A stretch of 64,000 nt of DNA, from positions 1 to 64,000 of the forward strand of contig NZ_KB900370.1 in NCBI RefSeq assembly GCF_000378725.1, given 5' to 3'. The DNA is from Peptoniphilus lacrimalis DSM 7455. GTDB taxonomy: Bacteria; Bacillota; Clostridia; Tissierellales; Peptoniphilaceae. Below are positions 1 to 7,007 of the stretch, one piece after another. Position numbers and translations under genes: made by a program. The notes beneath the pieces were generated by a model. The model was not told the DNA's origin, searched no databases, and saw only the letters and a program-made list of their open reading frames with translations. Numbering within the stretch: position 1 is the stretch's first letter; the number at the start of each line of letters is the position of its first letter.

Positions 1-418
1 TTTTTGTTTTATTAGTTTTATTTTTTAGATCTTTATTTTTATCTGTATTTGGCATATTTGAAGGTCTTACTCTCTTTTTTGGTTTCAGTCCTTCTATGCC
101 TTTTTCTCTAAATTCTTTAACCCATCTAGATATCATTGATGGATTATTGATTTTAAATTCATTTGCTAGGCTTTGATAGGACATTTCTCCTGTTAGATAC
201 AAGTCTACTACATTTAGTTTTAAGTCTAAAGAGTAACTACTATTTTTTCTTGATACTTTTAGTCCATCGTAACCTTGAGATTCATAAATATTAACCCATC
301 TTCTAACAGTCGAATGATCTAGGATAGAGTATTTTTTTGCTAATCCTTTGTAGCCTATATTTCCTTCTAAATATTCTTTTACTACTTTATTCTTAAATTC
401 TGTTTTGTATTTTGCCAT
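1..418 (-). CDS. IS3-family transposase OrfA (helix-turn-helix), 3' end outside window
   Basis: The frame starts at an ATG whose first base is 418 and stays open through position 1, giving at least 139 residues. It begins MAKYKTEFKNKVVKEYLEG and contains two consecutive helix-turn-helix units: residues about 5-50 with STVRRWVNIY, and about 60-105 with PSMISRWVKEF. This is the duplicated HTH layout of IS3-family OrfA proteins, which bind the element's ends and, after a -1 frameshift, form the OrfAB transposase. An RBS, TAAGGAGG, lies just upstream. The lysine-rich tail at the window edge fits the end of OrfA, where the frameshift site would lie. Family assignment is confident; activity cannot be judged. 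Confidence 0.85.
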   Translation of the reverse strand, partial: MAKYKTEFKNKVVKEYLEGNIGYKGLAKKYSILDHSTVRRWVNIYESQGYDGLKVSRKNSSYSLDLKLNVVDLYLTGEMSYQSLANEFKINNPSMISRWVKEFREKGIEGLKPKKRVRPSNMPNTDKNKDLKNKTNKTK

Positions 419-450
419 TAAAAAACTGACCTCCTTATGTTGGTTTTTAA

Positions 451-474
451 GTCCAACTTTTGGGGGTCAGTTCA
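451..474 (-). repeat. Terminal inverted repeat of the IS3-family element
   Basis: This 24-base end carries the run of five C/G and the AAAAGTTGGAC core typical of IS150-group ends. It sits immediately upstream of the OrfA ribosome binding site (TAAGGAGG on the minus strand, 430-437). The partner repeat is outside the window. Confidence 0.7.
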
Positions 475-617
475 TATCTAGGTTTTTTTATTTTCAAAGT
501 AAAGTTTTCTTTTTTAAATATATTTAATTAACTACTATGGTTAAAATATATTGAATGGTTTTATTTTAGGGTACAAAATATATATAATAAATATTATATT
601 TGAGGAGTTGAGAATTT

Positions 618-1400
618 ATGAAAGAAAGCAAAAAATTTTTAATTACTTTAGTATTAACAATGATTTTTTTATTGGCATGCTCAAAAAACTCGGACAAGAC
701 AGAAAAAACAGGGAAAATACCGGAAGATAAAAATAAAGTTATTTCTTCATTTATAGATGATGAAGATTTAAAATCTTACACTTTAAAGACGGAGAGCCTA
801 TGGCAGGTGGATTCTCCTGATAAAAAAGAAAAAACTAAGTCAATGGGACTTTTTGAAACTATAAAGGACGAAAAAATTTCCCATATCAAATGGGAAAATG
901 ATGAAGGAGATAATAAAAGTCAAAATGAAGAGTTTATTATAGGAAATGTAATATTTAATAGGGATAATAAGGGCAAATGGACTAAACTTTCTACTGACAA
1001 AAAATTATCTGATGGCAAAGAAAATAAAACTTATTTTACAGGAAAGACTTTAATAAGCTCAAAAATTATATTAAATAAACTGGGCAAATACATTAAGCTA
1101 ACAGAAGACAAGAGTTTTTATATAGCTGAACTTGATTCTAATTCTTCAAATATTAAAGAAATAAGAAAAATTATTTTTCCTAATGATGAAGATAAGTCTT
1201 TTTTTGGTGAACTAACATCCTTAAAAGGTAAATTTGTATTTAGAAAAGATAATTTTTATCCTAATTCATTTGAATTGCAAGGGGAATTTTTAAATAAGGA
1301 TAATAATGAACATACAATAATTAGACAAAGGGGAGCTTATGATAAGGTAAATAAGCTTGAAAAGATAGAAATCCCTATAGAAATTACAAATTTATTTTAA
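618..1400 (+). CDS. Putative lipoprotein of unknown function
   Basis: The protein has 260 residues. It starts with a lipoprotein signal: a basic tip (KESKK), a hydrophobic stretch and the lipobox LLAC with Cys at about residue 21. The mature part is rich in Lys, Asp, Glu and Asn and strand-like, with a central GKWTKLSTDKK segment. The overall look resembles lipoproteins with LolA/LppX-like or DUF6612-like folds, but I recognise no firm family. An RBS GAGGAG lies at 602-607. It is a single-gene unit closed by a terminator at 1422-1458. Expected location is the outer face of the cytoplasmic membrane; no enzymatic motif is visible. Confidence 0.7.
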   Translation: MKESKKFLITLVLTMIFLLACSKNSDKTEKTGKIPEDKNKVISSFIDDEDLKSYTLKTESLWQVDSPDKKEKTKSMGLFETIKDEKISHIKWENDEGDNKSQNEEFIIGNVIFNRDNKGKWTKLSTDKKLSDGKENKTYFTGKTLISSKIILNKLGKYIKLTEDKSFYIAELDSNSSNIKEIRKIIFPNDEDKSFFGELTSLKGKFVFRKDNFYPNSFELQGEFLNKDNNEHTIIRQRGAYDKVNKLEKIEIPIEITNLF

Positions 1401-1421
1401 AATTTAAATAAGCAATTCATA

Positions 1422-1458
1422 AAAGGAGCTTGAGAAAAAACTTGAGCTTCTTTTTTTA
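1422..1458 (+). terminator. Intrinsic terminator after the lipoprotein gene
   Basis: An imperfect stem, AGGAGCTTGAG against CTTGAGCTTCT with an A-rich loop, is followed by a run of seven T. It separates the lipoprotein from recD2. Confidence 0.75.
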
Positions 1459-1496
1459 TCAGTAAAAAATTGATACAATTAAAATGAGGGGATTTA

Positions 1497-3680
1497 ATGA
1501 TTAACATTGATGGAATTGTAGAAAAAATAATTTTTAGAAATGATGAGAATGGTTATACTGTTGCTAAATTTTTGTCTGATGATGAATCTATAGTTGTGGT
1601 AGGTTCATGTTTTGAAATTTTTGAGGACAGATCTTATAAATTAAAGGGTGATTTTACATATCATAAAAAATTTGGTCAGCAGTTTGCTTTTAATTCTATT
1701 GAGGAAATCTTGCCAAACTCTAAAGAGGCACTTATTAAATATCTTTCTAACGGAATGATTCCTTTTGTAGGGGAAAAGGTGGCAAGAAAAATTGTTGATG
1801 AGTTTGGTGAAAATACCCTCGAAATTTTAGAAAAAAATCCCCAAAGACTTTTGAGTATTGAAGGAATCGGAAGAAAAAAATATAAAAAAATATATGAAGC
1901 TCTGGAAAAAAACTTAAATGCAAGAAAGATTTTGCTTTATTTTTCTTCCTACAATATTTCTCCCAACTTAGCTCTTAAAATCTATAAGGAGTATGGTGAT
2001 AAATCCATTGACCTTATAAAAGAAAATCCCTATGTTTTAATTGAAGATATAGGTGGCATAGGTTTTAAAAAGGCTGATCAAATAGCCTTATCTTTTGGTA
2101 TAAAAAAAGATTCAGAAGAAAGAATTATCCAAGGTTTAAAATATGTTCTATCAAGGGCAAATTTAAATGGTCATACTTATCTTCCTCTTGATATTTTAGT
2201 AAAAAATGCCAATAAACTTTTGGAAATTTCTATTGATGACTTAGAAAATTCTCTAAGGGGACTTTCTTTTTCAAAAGATTTTTATGTTGATAAGGTTGGG
2301 GATGACTACCTATGTTATTATGCTCCATATTTAAGGGCTGAAAATTATATTGCAGGAAAATTAAACGAAATTAATATTACTTTCCACGAAGATTTAGATG
2401 TAAATAAAAAAATTGAAGAAATTGAGGAAACAAGAAATATTAAACTTGCCCAGGGGCAAAGACAGGCGATAAAAAAATCTCTTGATCATGGAGTTTTTCT
2501 TATAACTGGCGGACCTGGTACGGGAAAAACTACTGCCTTAAAAGCTCTTATAGATGTTTATGAATTTATGGGCAAAAAAATAAAACTTGCTGCACCAACG
2601 GGAAGGGCTGCAAAAAGGATGAAGGAATCTACTGGTCATGATGCCTTAACTCTTCATAAACTTTTGGAGATTAATTTTACTGATTCTAAAGATATTTATT
2701 ATGATCCTATAGATTTAGAATGTGATGTTTTAATAGTTGATGAGATGAGTATGGTTGATATTATGCTTATGGAAACTCTTTTAAGAAGTTTGGAAAAGGG
2801 AGTCAGACTTATTTTAGTGGGTGACCCTGACCAGCTTCCATCTGTTGGGGCAGGAAATGTGTTAAGGGATATTATTGATTCAAAATTATTTAGTCAGGTA
2901 AATTTAGTTGAAATTTTTCGTCAAAAGGAAGAGTCAATGATAATAAAAAACGCCCATCTTATTAATAAGGGAGAGCGTCCAATTTTAAATAATAATGATT
3001 TTTTTCTTATAAGTGAGCAAGGAGAAAATAAGGGTCTTGAAATTATTAAAGATTTGCTTTCAAAAAGATTAGGCGAATATTACGGGATTGATTCTTCTGA
3101 TATTCAGGTTTTAAGCCCTATGAAAAAGGGACTTCTTGGAACTTTTAATTTGAACAAGGTTTTACAGGAACTTTTAAATAAGTCCCAAGAAAAAATAGAG
3201 GTTTTTGGAAAAACTTTCAAGCTATATGACAGGGTTATTCAAATGAAAAATAACTATGATTTGGAAGCTATTATAGAAAATGATTTTTATAAGGAAACTA
3301 CTAAAGGAGTTTTTAATGGAGATTTGGGTTATATTTCATCAATAGATGTTGAGGAAAAAATTCTTGAAGTTACTTTTGATGATGCAAAAAAAGTTAAATA
3401 TTTGCCAGAAGATTTAGACCAGCTTGAGCTGTCTTATGCTATGACAATTCATAAATCCCAAGGCAGCGAATTTCCTGTAGTGGTTATTCCTCTTTTTTGG
3501 GCTCCTCCCATGCTTTTGACAAGAAATTTAATCTATACTGCTATTACTAGAGCCTCAAAACTTGTGGTTTTAGTAGGAAAATATGAATATCTTATGAAAA
3601 TGATTGAAAATAACAAAACTAGAATAAGATATTCAAACTTAAAAAATAAATTAATTGAAGCTAATGAAAAAGTTATTTAA
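1497..3680 (+). CDS. recD2: RecD2-type ATP-dependent 5'-3' DNA helicase
   Basis: The 727-residue protein matches the RecD2/RecD-like family found in bacteria without RecBCD. It has an N-terminal OB-like region, then helix-hairpin-helix segments (residues about 70-200, including SIEGIGRKKYKKI and IGGIGFKKA). The SF1 motor follows: Walker A GGPGTGKTT at 338-346, motif II DEMSMVD at 415-421, and a C-terminal UvrD-like module with YAMTIHKSQGSEFP near 647-660. Length is normal for the family. The family unwinds DNA with 5'-3' polarity and is tied to recombination and replication restart. The start ATG has a GAGGGG RBS about 6 bases upstream. The end overlaps the ComFC-like gene, suggesting coupled expression. 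Confidence 0.93.
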   Translation: MINIDGIVEKIIFRNDENGYTVAKFLSDDESIVVVGSCFEIFEDRSYKLKGDFTYHKKFGQQFAFNSIEEILPNSKEALIKYLSNGMIPFVGEKVARKIVDEFGENTLEILEKNPQRLLSIEGIGRKKYKKIYEALEKNLNARKILLYFSSYNISPNLALKIYKEYGDKSIDLIKENPYVLIEDIGGIGFKKADQIALSFGIKKDSEERIIQGLKYVLSRANLNGHTYLPLDILVKNANKLLEISIDDLENSLRGLSFSKDFYVDKVGDDYLCYYAPYLRAENYIAGKLNEINITFHEDLDVNKKIEEIEETRNIKLAQGQRQAIKKSLDHGVFLITGGPGTGKTTALKALIDVYEFMGKKIKLAAPTGRAAKRMKESTGHDALTLHKLLEINFTDSKDIYYDPIDLECDVLIVDEMSMVDIMLMETLLRSLEKGVRLILVGDPDQLPSVGAGNVLRDIIDSKLFSQVNLVEIFRQKEESMIIKNAHLINKGERPILNNNDFFLISEQGENKGLEIIKDLLSKRLGEYYGIDSSDIQVLSPMKKGLLGTFNLNKVLQELLNKSQEKIEVFGKTFKLYDRVIQMKNNYDLEAIIENDFYKETTKGVFNGDLGYISSIDVEEKILEVTFDDAKKVKYLPEDLDQLELSYAMTIHKSQGSEFPVVVIPLFWAPPMLLTRNLIYTAITRASKLVVLVGKYEYLMKMIENNKTRIRYSNLKNKLIEANEKVI

Positions 3681-4263
3681 AAGATGTCCAATTTGTGGAG
3701 AAAAATTAGAAAAATTTAATCTGTGCAAAAATTGTCTAGATAATTTAGAATTTGACCCCTACCATTCCTATAAGATTGATGGTTTAAGAGATGTACTTGT
3801 AAGCTTTCAATATAGCGGGATAGGTAAGGAGTTGATAAAAAAATTTAAGTTTAATGGTGAGCTTTTTTTAGACCAAATTATTGGAGATTTGATGATTGAA
3901 AAACTTTTAAAGACTTCTTATTTGTCAGAATTTTCAAATATTACTTATGTTCCTATGACAAAAAAGAAAAAAAGCATAAGAGGTTTTAACCAATCAAAAA
4001 TTCTAGCCCAATATATTGCAAAAAATTTAGATTTAAATTTGATAGAGTCCTTTGAAAAAATCAGGTCTACAAAAGAACAAGTTGGGCTTGATAAAAATGA
4101 CAGACAAAAAAATATTAAAGATGCTTTTGTAATAAAAAATTATTCATCAGATATAATTATTGTAGATGATGTAATTACAACAGGTTCAACTATAAGAGAA
4201 CTTGTAAAATTAACATCAAAAGAAGGTATAAAAACCCTAGCTTTAATTGCAGCTACTCAATGA
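3664..4263 (+). CDS. ComFC-like phosphoribosyltransferase-fold protein with zinc ribbon
   Basis: The protein has about 199 residues from the ATG at 3664; a TTG at 3655 is an alternative start. The N-terminus has a four-cysteine zinc ribbon (CPICG at about 8-12, then CKNC). The body is a type I phosphoribosyltransferase fold with the PRPP-binding loop IIIVDDVITTGST near the C-terminus and RGFNQSKILA in the middle, both hallmarks of ComFC/GntX proteins. ComFC takes part in DNA uptake in competent bacteria and is widespread in non-competent ones, where its role is unclear. The frame overlaps the last 17 bases of recD2, so the pair is probably co-transcribed. Substrate is unknown. Confidence 0.88.
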   Translation: MKKLFKRCPICGEKLEKFNLCKNCLDNLEFDPYHSYKIDGLRDVLVSFQYSGIGKELIKKFKFNGELFLDQIIGDLMIEKLLKTSYLSEFSNITYVPMTKKKKSIRGFNQSKILAQYIAKNLDLNLIESFEKIRSTKEQVGLDKNDRQKNIKDAFVIKNYSSDIIIVDDVITTGSTIRELVKLTSKEGIKTLALIAATQ

Positions 4264-4269
4264 AATTAA

Positions 4270-5169
4270 TTACTTATAAATAATTGTATCTTTTCTATTT
4301 TCTTCGTGATTTCCTTTTTTTATAGAATATAAAACTATATTTATTTCAGCACCTATTAAAATTAGGGTGCTTAACAAAAATAGCCAAATTAAAAATACAA
4401 TGATACCACCTAGAGAGCCGTAAGTTATTGAATATTTACCGAAGTTATTCACATAAAAGGCGAAGATAACTGTTGCAATTATAACTGCAAATGTTGAAAA
4501 CAATGAACCTGGGATAACTGTTTTATATTTTATCTTATCATTTTTTGGTGGGCAGGGAGCAAATCTATATACGGCTGAAAATGTAAGAAATAAATAAATT
4601 AAAGGTATAAGACTATTTGCTATTATCCATAAAAAATATATTATTTTAGAATCAATATGAAAGATTGATATAAATTTATAGAAGATTATTTTTCCAAAAA
4701 CTTGTGATACTATCAACAAAAGAATCATAAAAATAAAGAGAAGGGTAAAAATTATTGCTAAGACTCTATTAAAAAAAAAGTTTCTGTTGTCTTCAAAACC
4801 ATAAGAATTATTTATAAATTTAATCAGCTTATTTATGGCTGAAGATGCAGAAAATAAACCTGCCAATACTGAAATAGAAAGTAGTTCAGTAGATGAGGTT
4901 ACATTAAGTTCAATAAAAAAATTTTTAACAATATCTTTGACACTATTTGGAAAATATTGCATCAAGTTTAAAATATTATCTACATTTATAATATCAAGAA
5001 AATTTACTATATTAATTAAAGCGATAAGAAAGGGAAATATAGATAGTATTAAGAAAAATGCAAGACCTGCACCGTAAGAGGTAATATCATTTTCTTTTAG
5101 TCTGTATAATAGCTTATCAAAAAAATTAAGAGTTTTGTTATTTTTGTATTTTTTAAGAAATTTATCCAT
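4270..5169 (-). CDS. YihY/BrkB-family integral membrane protein
   Basis: The protein has 299 residues with six hydrophobic helices and the family signatures ITSYGAGLAFFLILSIFPF in the first helix and YGSLGGIIVFLIWLFL near the end. YihY/BrkB proteins are widespread inner-membrane proteins. They were once annotated as RNase BN, which is now considered wrong, and no transport activity is firmly established. The start ATG is preceded by GGGTGAT as a weak RBS. It is convergent with the ComFC-like gene, with only 6 bases between the stop codons. An unrelated minus-strand gene lies upstream behind its own terminator, so this gene probably has its own promoter in 5170-5290. Confidence 0.9.
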   Translation of the reverse strand: MDKFLKKYKNNKTLNFFDKLLYRLKENDITSYGAGLAFFLILSIFPFLIALINIVNFLDIINVDNILNLMQYFPNSVKDIVKNFFIELNVTSSTELLSISVLAGLFSASSAINKLIKFINNSYGFEDNRNFFFNRVLAIIFTLLFIFMILLLIVSQVFGKIIFYKFISIFHIDSKIIYFLWIIANSLIPLIYLFLTFSAVYRFAPCPPKNDKIKYKTVIPGSLFSTFAVIIATVIFAFYVNNFGKYSITYGSLGGIIVFLIWLFLLSTLILIGAEINIVLYSIKKGNHEENRKDTIIYK

Positions 5170-5293
5170 TTAATCACCCACTTATACTAAGGCTATAATT
5201 TATAGCATGAATATTATTAAAAATGCTCAGTTATTTTTTTTTTACAAATTTTAAGACAATTAGGTCTTAGCTACATATAAAAAGTTTTAAAAT

Positions 5294-5328
5294 TAGAAAA
5301 AAATCCGATGTTAAATTTCATCGGATTT
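5294..5328 (-). terminator. Terminator whose stem includes the last codons of the MltG-like gene
   Basis: On the minus strand AAATCCGATG pairs perfectly with CATCGGATTT across an 8-base loop that holds the TAA stop (5311-5313), and a T run follows. The 5' arm encodes the last residues, so coding sequence and terminator overlap. Confidence 0.85.
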
Positions 5329-5988
5329 AATTTCATCAATAATATACTTAACTTTTAAAGGTGCCTCTATTTTATAATCACCAGCTTTAAAGGAATTTAC
5401 ACCTAAATTCTTACACTCTGTTTTAAAAGCATCAACTGATTGTATCAAGCCTATATTTTTTAAAGCACGTCCGACATCATCTGCATTAACACCTTGTGCC
5501 AAAGAAAATTCAAATTCTTTTATCTGTCTACCACAGATTAGAGCTAAAATTTCTTTAACTTTCATACCGTTTTTAATATCGTAAGTTCCTGGGACTATAG
5601 CTTTATCAAGACCCATTCTTTCCATAAGCAGTTTATAGGCATTAATGTCTTTAATTAAATTATTTTCCAAAAGAATTTTGCCAAGACTTTCTACATCAGA
5701 ACCTTCAGGTACTGTAATTTGTAGAGAGTTTTTTTCTTCTTGGACTTCTTCTACAACAGGAACTTGGTAACTTTCTTCATTTTTTCCCAAAAGTTTTTCA
5801 ATTTCCATAGTAGTCTTTTTTATTTCTGCACTAATAGTGAAATGAGCTTTGCCTTTAGTGTTAGCATTTAAATATATATGGTCAATTCTCCATTTTATGA
5901 TAAAAGCAAGAGCTAATATAATAAATATTATGAAAACAACTTGTAGTATTTTCATAAAAGTCATAGAAATTTTATTGAAATTTTTCAC
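5311..5988 (-). CDS. Membrane-anchored protein with two MltG-type LysM-like repeats, no catalytic domain
   Basis: The 225-residue protein has one N-terminal membrane anchor (residues about 12-33). An acidic linker follows, then two tandem copies of a domain of about 65 residues. Copy 1 (about 93-155) has VPEGSDVESLGKILLENNLI and GTYDIKNGMKVKEIL. Copy 2 (about 157-222) has LAQGVNADDVGRALKNIGLI and GDYKIEAPLKVKYII. The pattern matches the N-terminal LysM-like subdomain of the endolytic transglycosylase MltG/YceG. The catalytic domain of MltG is missing, so I infer a binding or regulatory role in the envelope rather than glycan cleavage. The start is GTG with RBS AGAGG. It is divergent from the pseudouridine synthase gene across a symmetric promoter. 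Confidence 0.72.
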   Translation of the reverse strand: MKNFNKISMTFMKILQVVFIIFIILALAFIIKWRIDHIYLNANTKGKAHFTISAEIKKTTMEIEKLLGKNEESYQVPVVEEVQEEKNSLQITVPEGSDVESLGKILLENNLIKDINAYKLLMERMGLDKAIVPGTYDIKNGMKVKEILALICGRQIKEFEFSLAQGVNADDVGRALKNIGLIQSVDAFKTECKNLGVNSFKAGDYKIEAPLKVKYIIDEIKSDEI

Positions 5989-6015
5989 ATTTAACCTCTT
6001 TTCTATTTATGCATT

Positions 6016-6035
6016 TGTTATAATGTATTATAACA
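6016..6035. promoter_or_regulatory. Mirror-image divergent extended -10 promoters
   Basis: The core GTTATAATGTATTATAAC (6017-6034) is palindromic except for its central two bases. Each strand reads TGTTATAAT, an extended -10 element: plus strand 6016-6024, minus strand 6035-6027. The plus element would drive the pseudouridine synthase gene and the minus element the MltG-like gene. No good -35 is visible on either side, as expected for extended -10 promoters. The two transcripts would overlap by roughly ten bases at their 5' ends. Confidence 0.65.
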
Positions 6036-6056
6036 GATTTAAAGGGTTTGGTGAAG

Positions 6057-7007
6057 ATGAGAAAAGTTATTATAGGTTCTAATGATAGCGACCAAAGGTT
6101 AGATAGATTTTTAAAAAAATATTTTGAAAAGGCACCTCTTTCTTTTATTTATAAAAATTTGAGAAAAAAGAATATAAAAGTTGATGGTAAAAAAGCCAGT
6201 CCTGAGGACTTAATAAAGGAAGGTCAGGAAATTTCTTTATTTATTTCTGATGAAACTATTGAAAAATATAAAAAAGATAAGTTAGCCAGAAATTCTCAAA
6301 AATTTCCACAAATTTTATATGAAGACGATAATATTTGTCTGATGAAAAAACCCTTAAATATGCTAACCCATAATGATAAAAATTTTTATCAGGACAATAT
6401 GGTTGATAGATTTATTGACTATTTAATTTTTAAAGAAGAGTACTCGCCTAGGGAAGAGAATACTTTCAGACCCAGCATATGTAACAGACTCGATAGGAAT
6501 ACATCAGGAATTTTACTTGGTGCAAAAAATGCTGAAACTTTGAGAGAAATTAACAAGGCTATTAAAGAAAGATTAGTAGATAAATTTTATCTGACAATTG
6601 TTAAAGGTAAAGTTCAAAAGCCTTTTGAAATTAATATCAAATTGGAAAAAACTGATAAAAATATTATGAGAAAATCATGCGTTGGCAAGGATTCTCTGAC
6701 AAAATTTTTCCCTTTAATTTCAAATGGAGAATATTCCCTTTTAAAAGTAAAATTAATAACTGGAAGAACTCACCAAATAAGAGCATCACTAAAAGAAAAG
6801 GGACTGTATATTTTAGGTGATAGAAAATATGGCAAAGGTAAGGATAAAGAATTTAATTCTCAAGCCCTTCATAATTATCTTATAAAATTTAACTTGGATG
6901 GAGAGCTTTCATATCTAAACAATAGGGAATTTAAAATGATGCCTCCCAAGAAACTTAGCCAATTGATTGAAGAAATATTTAATGTAAGAGTGGATGAGAT
7001 TTTATGA
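6057..7007 (+). CDS. RluA-family pseudouridine synthase
   Basis: The protein has 316 residues from the ATG at 6057. That start is preferred because AAAGGG lies 10 bases upstream; TTG 6048 and GTG 6051 sit too close to it. An N-terminal S4 RNA-binding domain (DQRLDRFLKKYF, then KNIKVDGKKA) precedes the catalytic domain. The conserved motif NRLDRNTSG (residues 143-151) contains the catalytic Asp146, and GRTHQIRASL is the second family motif. RluA-family enzymes isomerise uridine to pseudouridine, mainly in 23S rRNA; the exact target site cannot be read from sequence. The stop overlaps the start of the next gene by 4 bases. Confidence 0.92.
   Translation: MRKVIIGSNDSDQRLDRFLKKYFEKAPLSFIYKNLRKKNIKVDGKKASPEDLIKEGQEISLFISDETIEKYKKDKLARNSQKFPQILYEDDNICLMKKPLNMLTHNDKNFYQDNMVDRFIDYLIFKEEYSPREENTFRPSICNRLDRNTSGILLGAKNAETLREINKAIKERLVDKFYLTIVKGKVQKPFEINIKLEKTDKNIMRKSCVGKDSLTKFFPLISNGEYSLLKVKLITGRTHQIRASLKEKGLYILGDRKYGKGKDKEFNSQALHNYLIKFNLDGELSYLNNREFKMMPPKKLSQLIEEIFNVRVDEIL

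Larger units (their letters stand above)
1..474 (-). mobile_element. IS3-family insertion sequence, left end only, cut by the window
   Basis: The outer end at 474 reads inward on the minus strand as TGAACTGACCCCCAAAAG, a terminal inverted repeat of the type found on IS150-group IS3 elements, which begin with TG. An OrfA reading frame starts about 56 bases inside this end and runs off the window. The orfB (DDE transposase) part and the other end lie outside, so intactness and target duplication cannot be judged. The first gene to the right, a lipoprotein, starts 143 bases from the element end. Confidence 0.85.

Noticed and set aside
4835-5077. Plus-strand open frame inside the YihY/BrkB gene
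   Set aside because: Antisense shadow with no RBS and no protein-like pattern.
5849-6082. Plus-strand open frame of 77 codons opposite the MltG-like gene
   Set aside because: It is antisense to a supported gene, hydrophobic because of AT-rich composition, has no RBS and runs into the pseudouridine synthase start in another frame.
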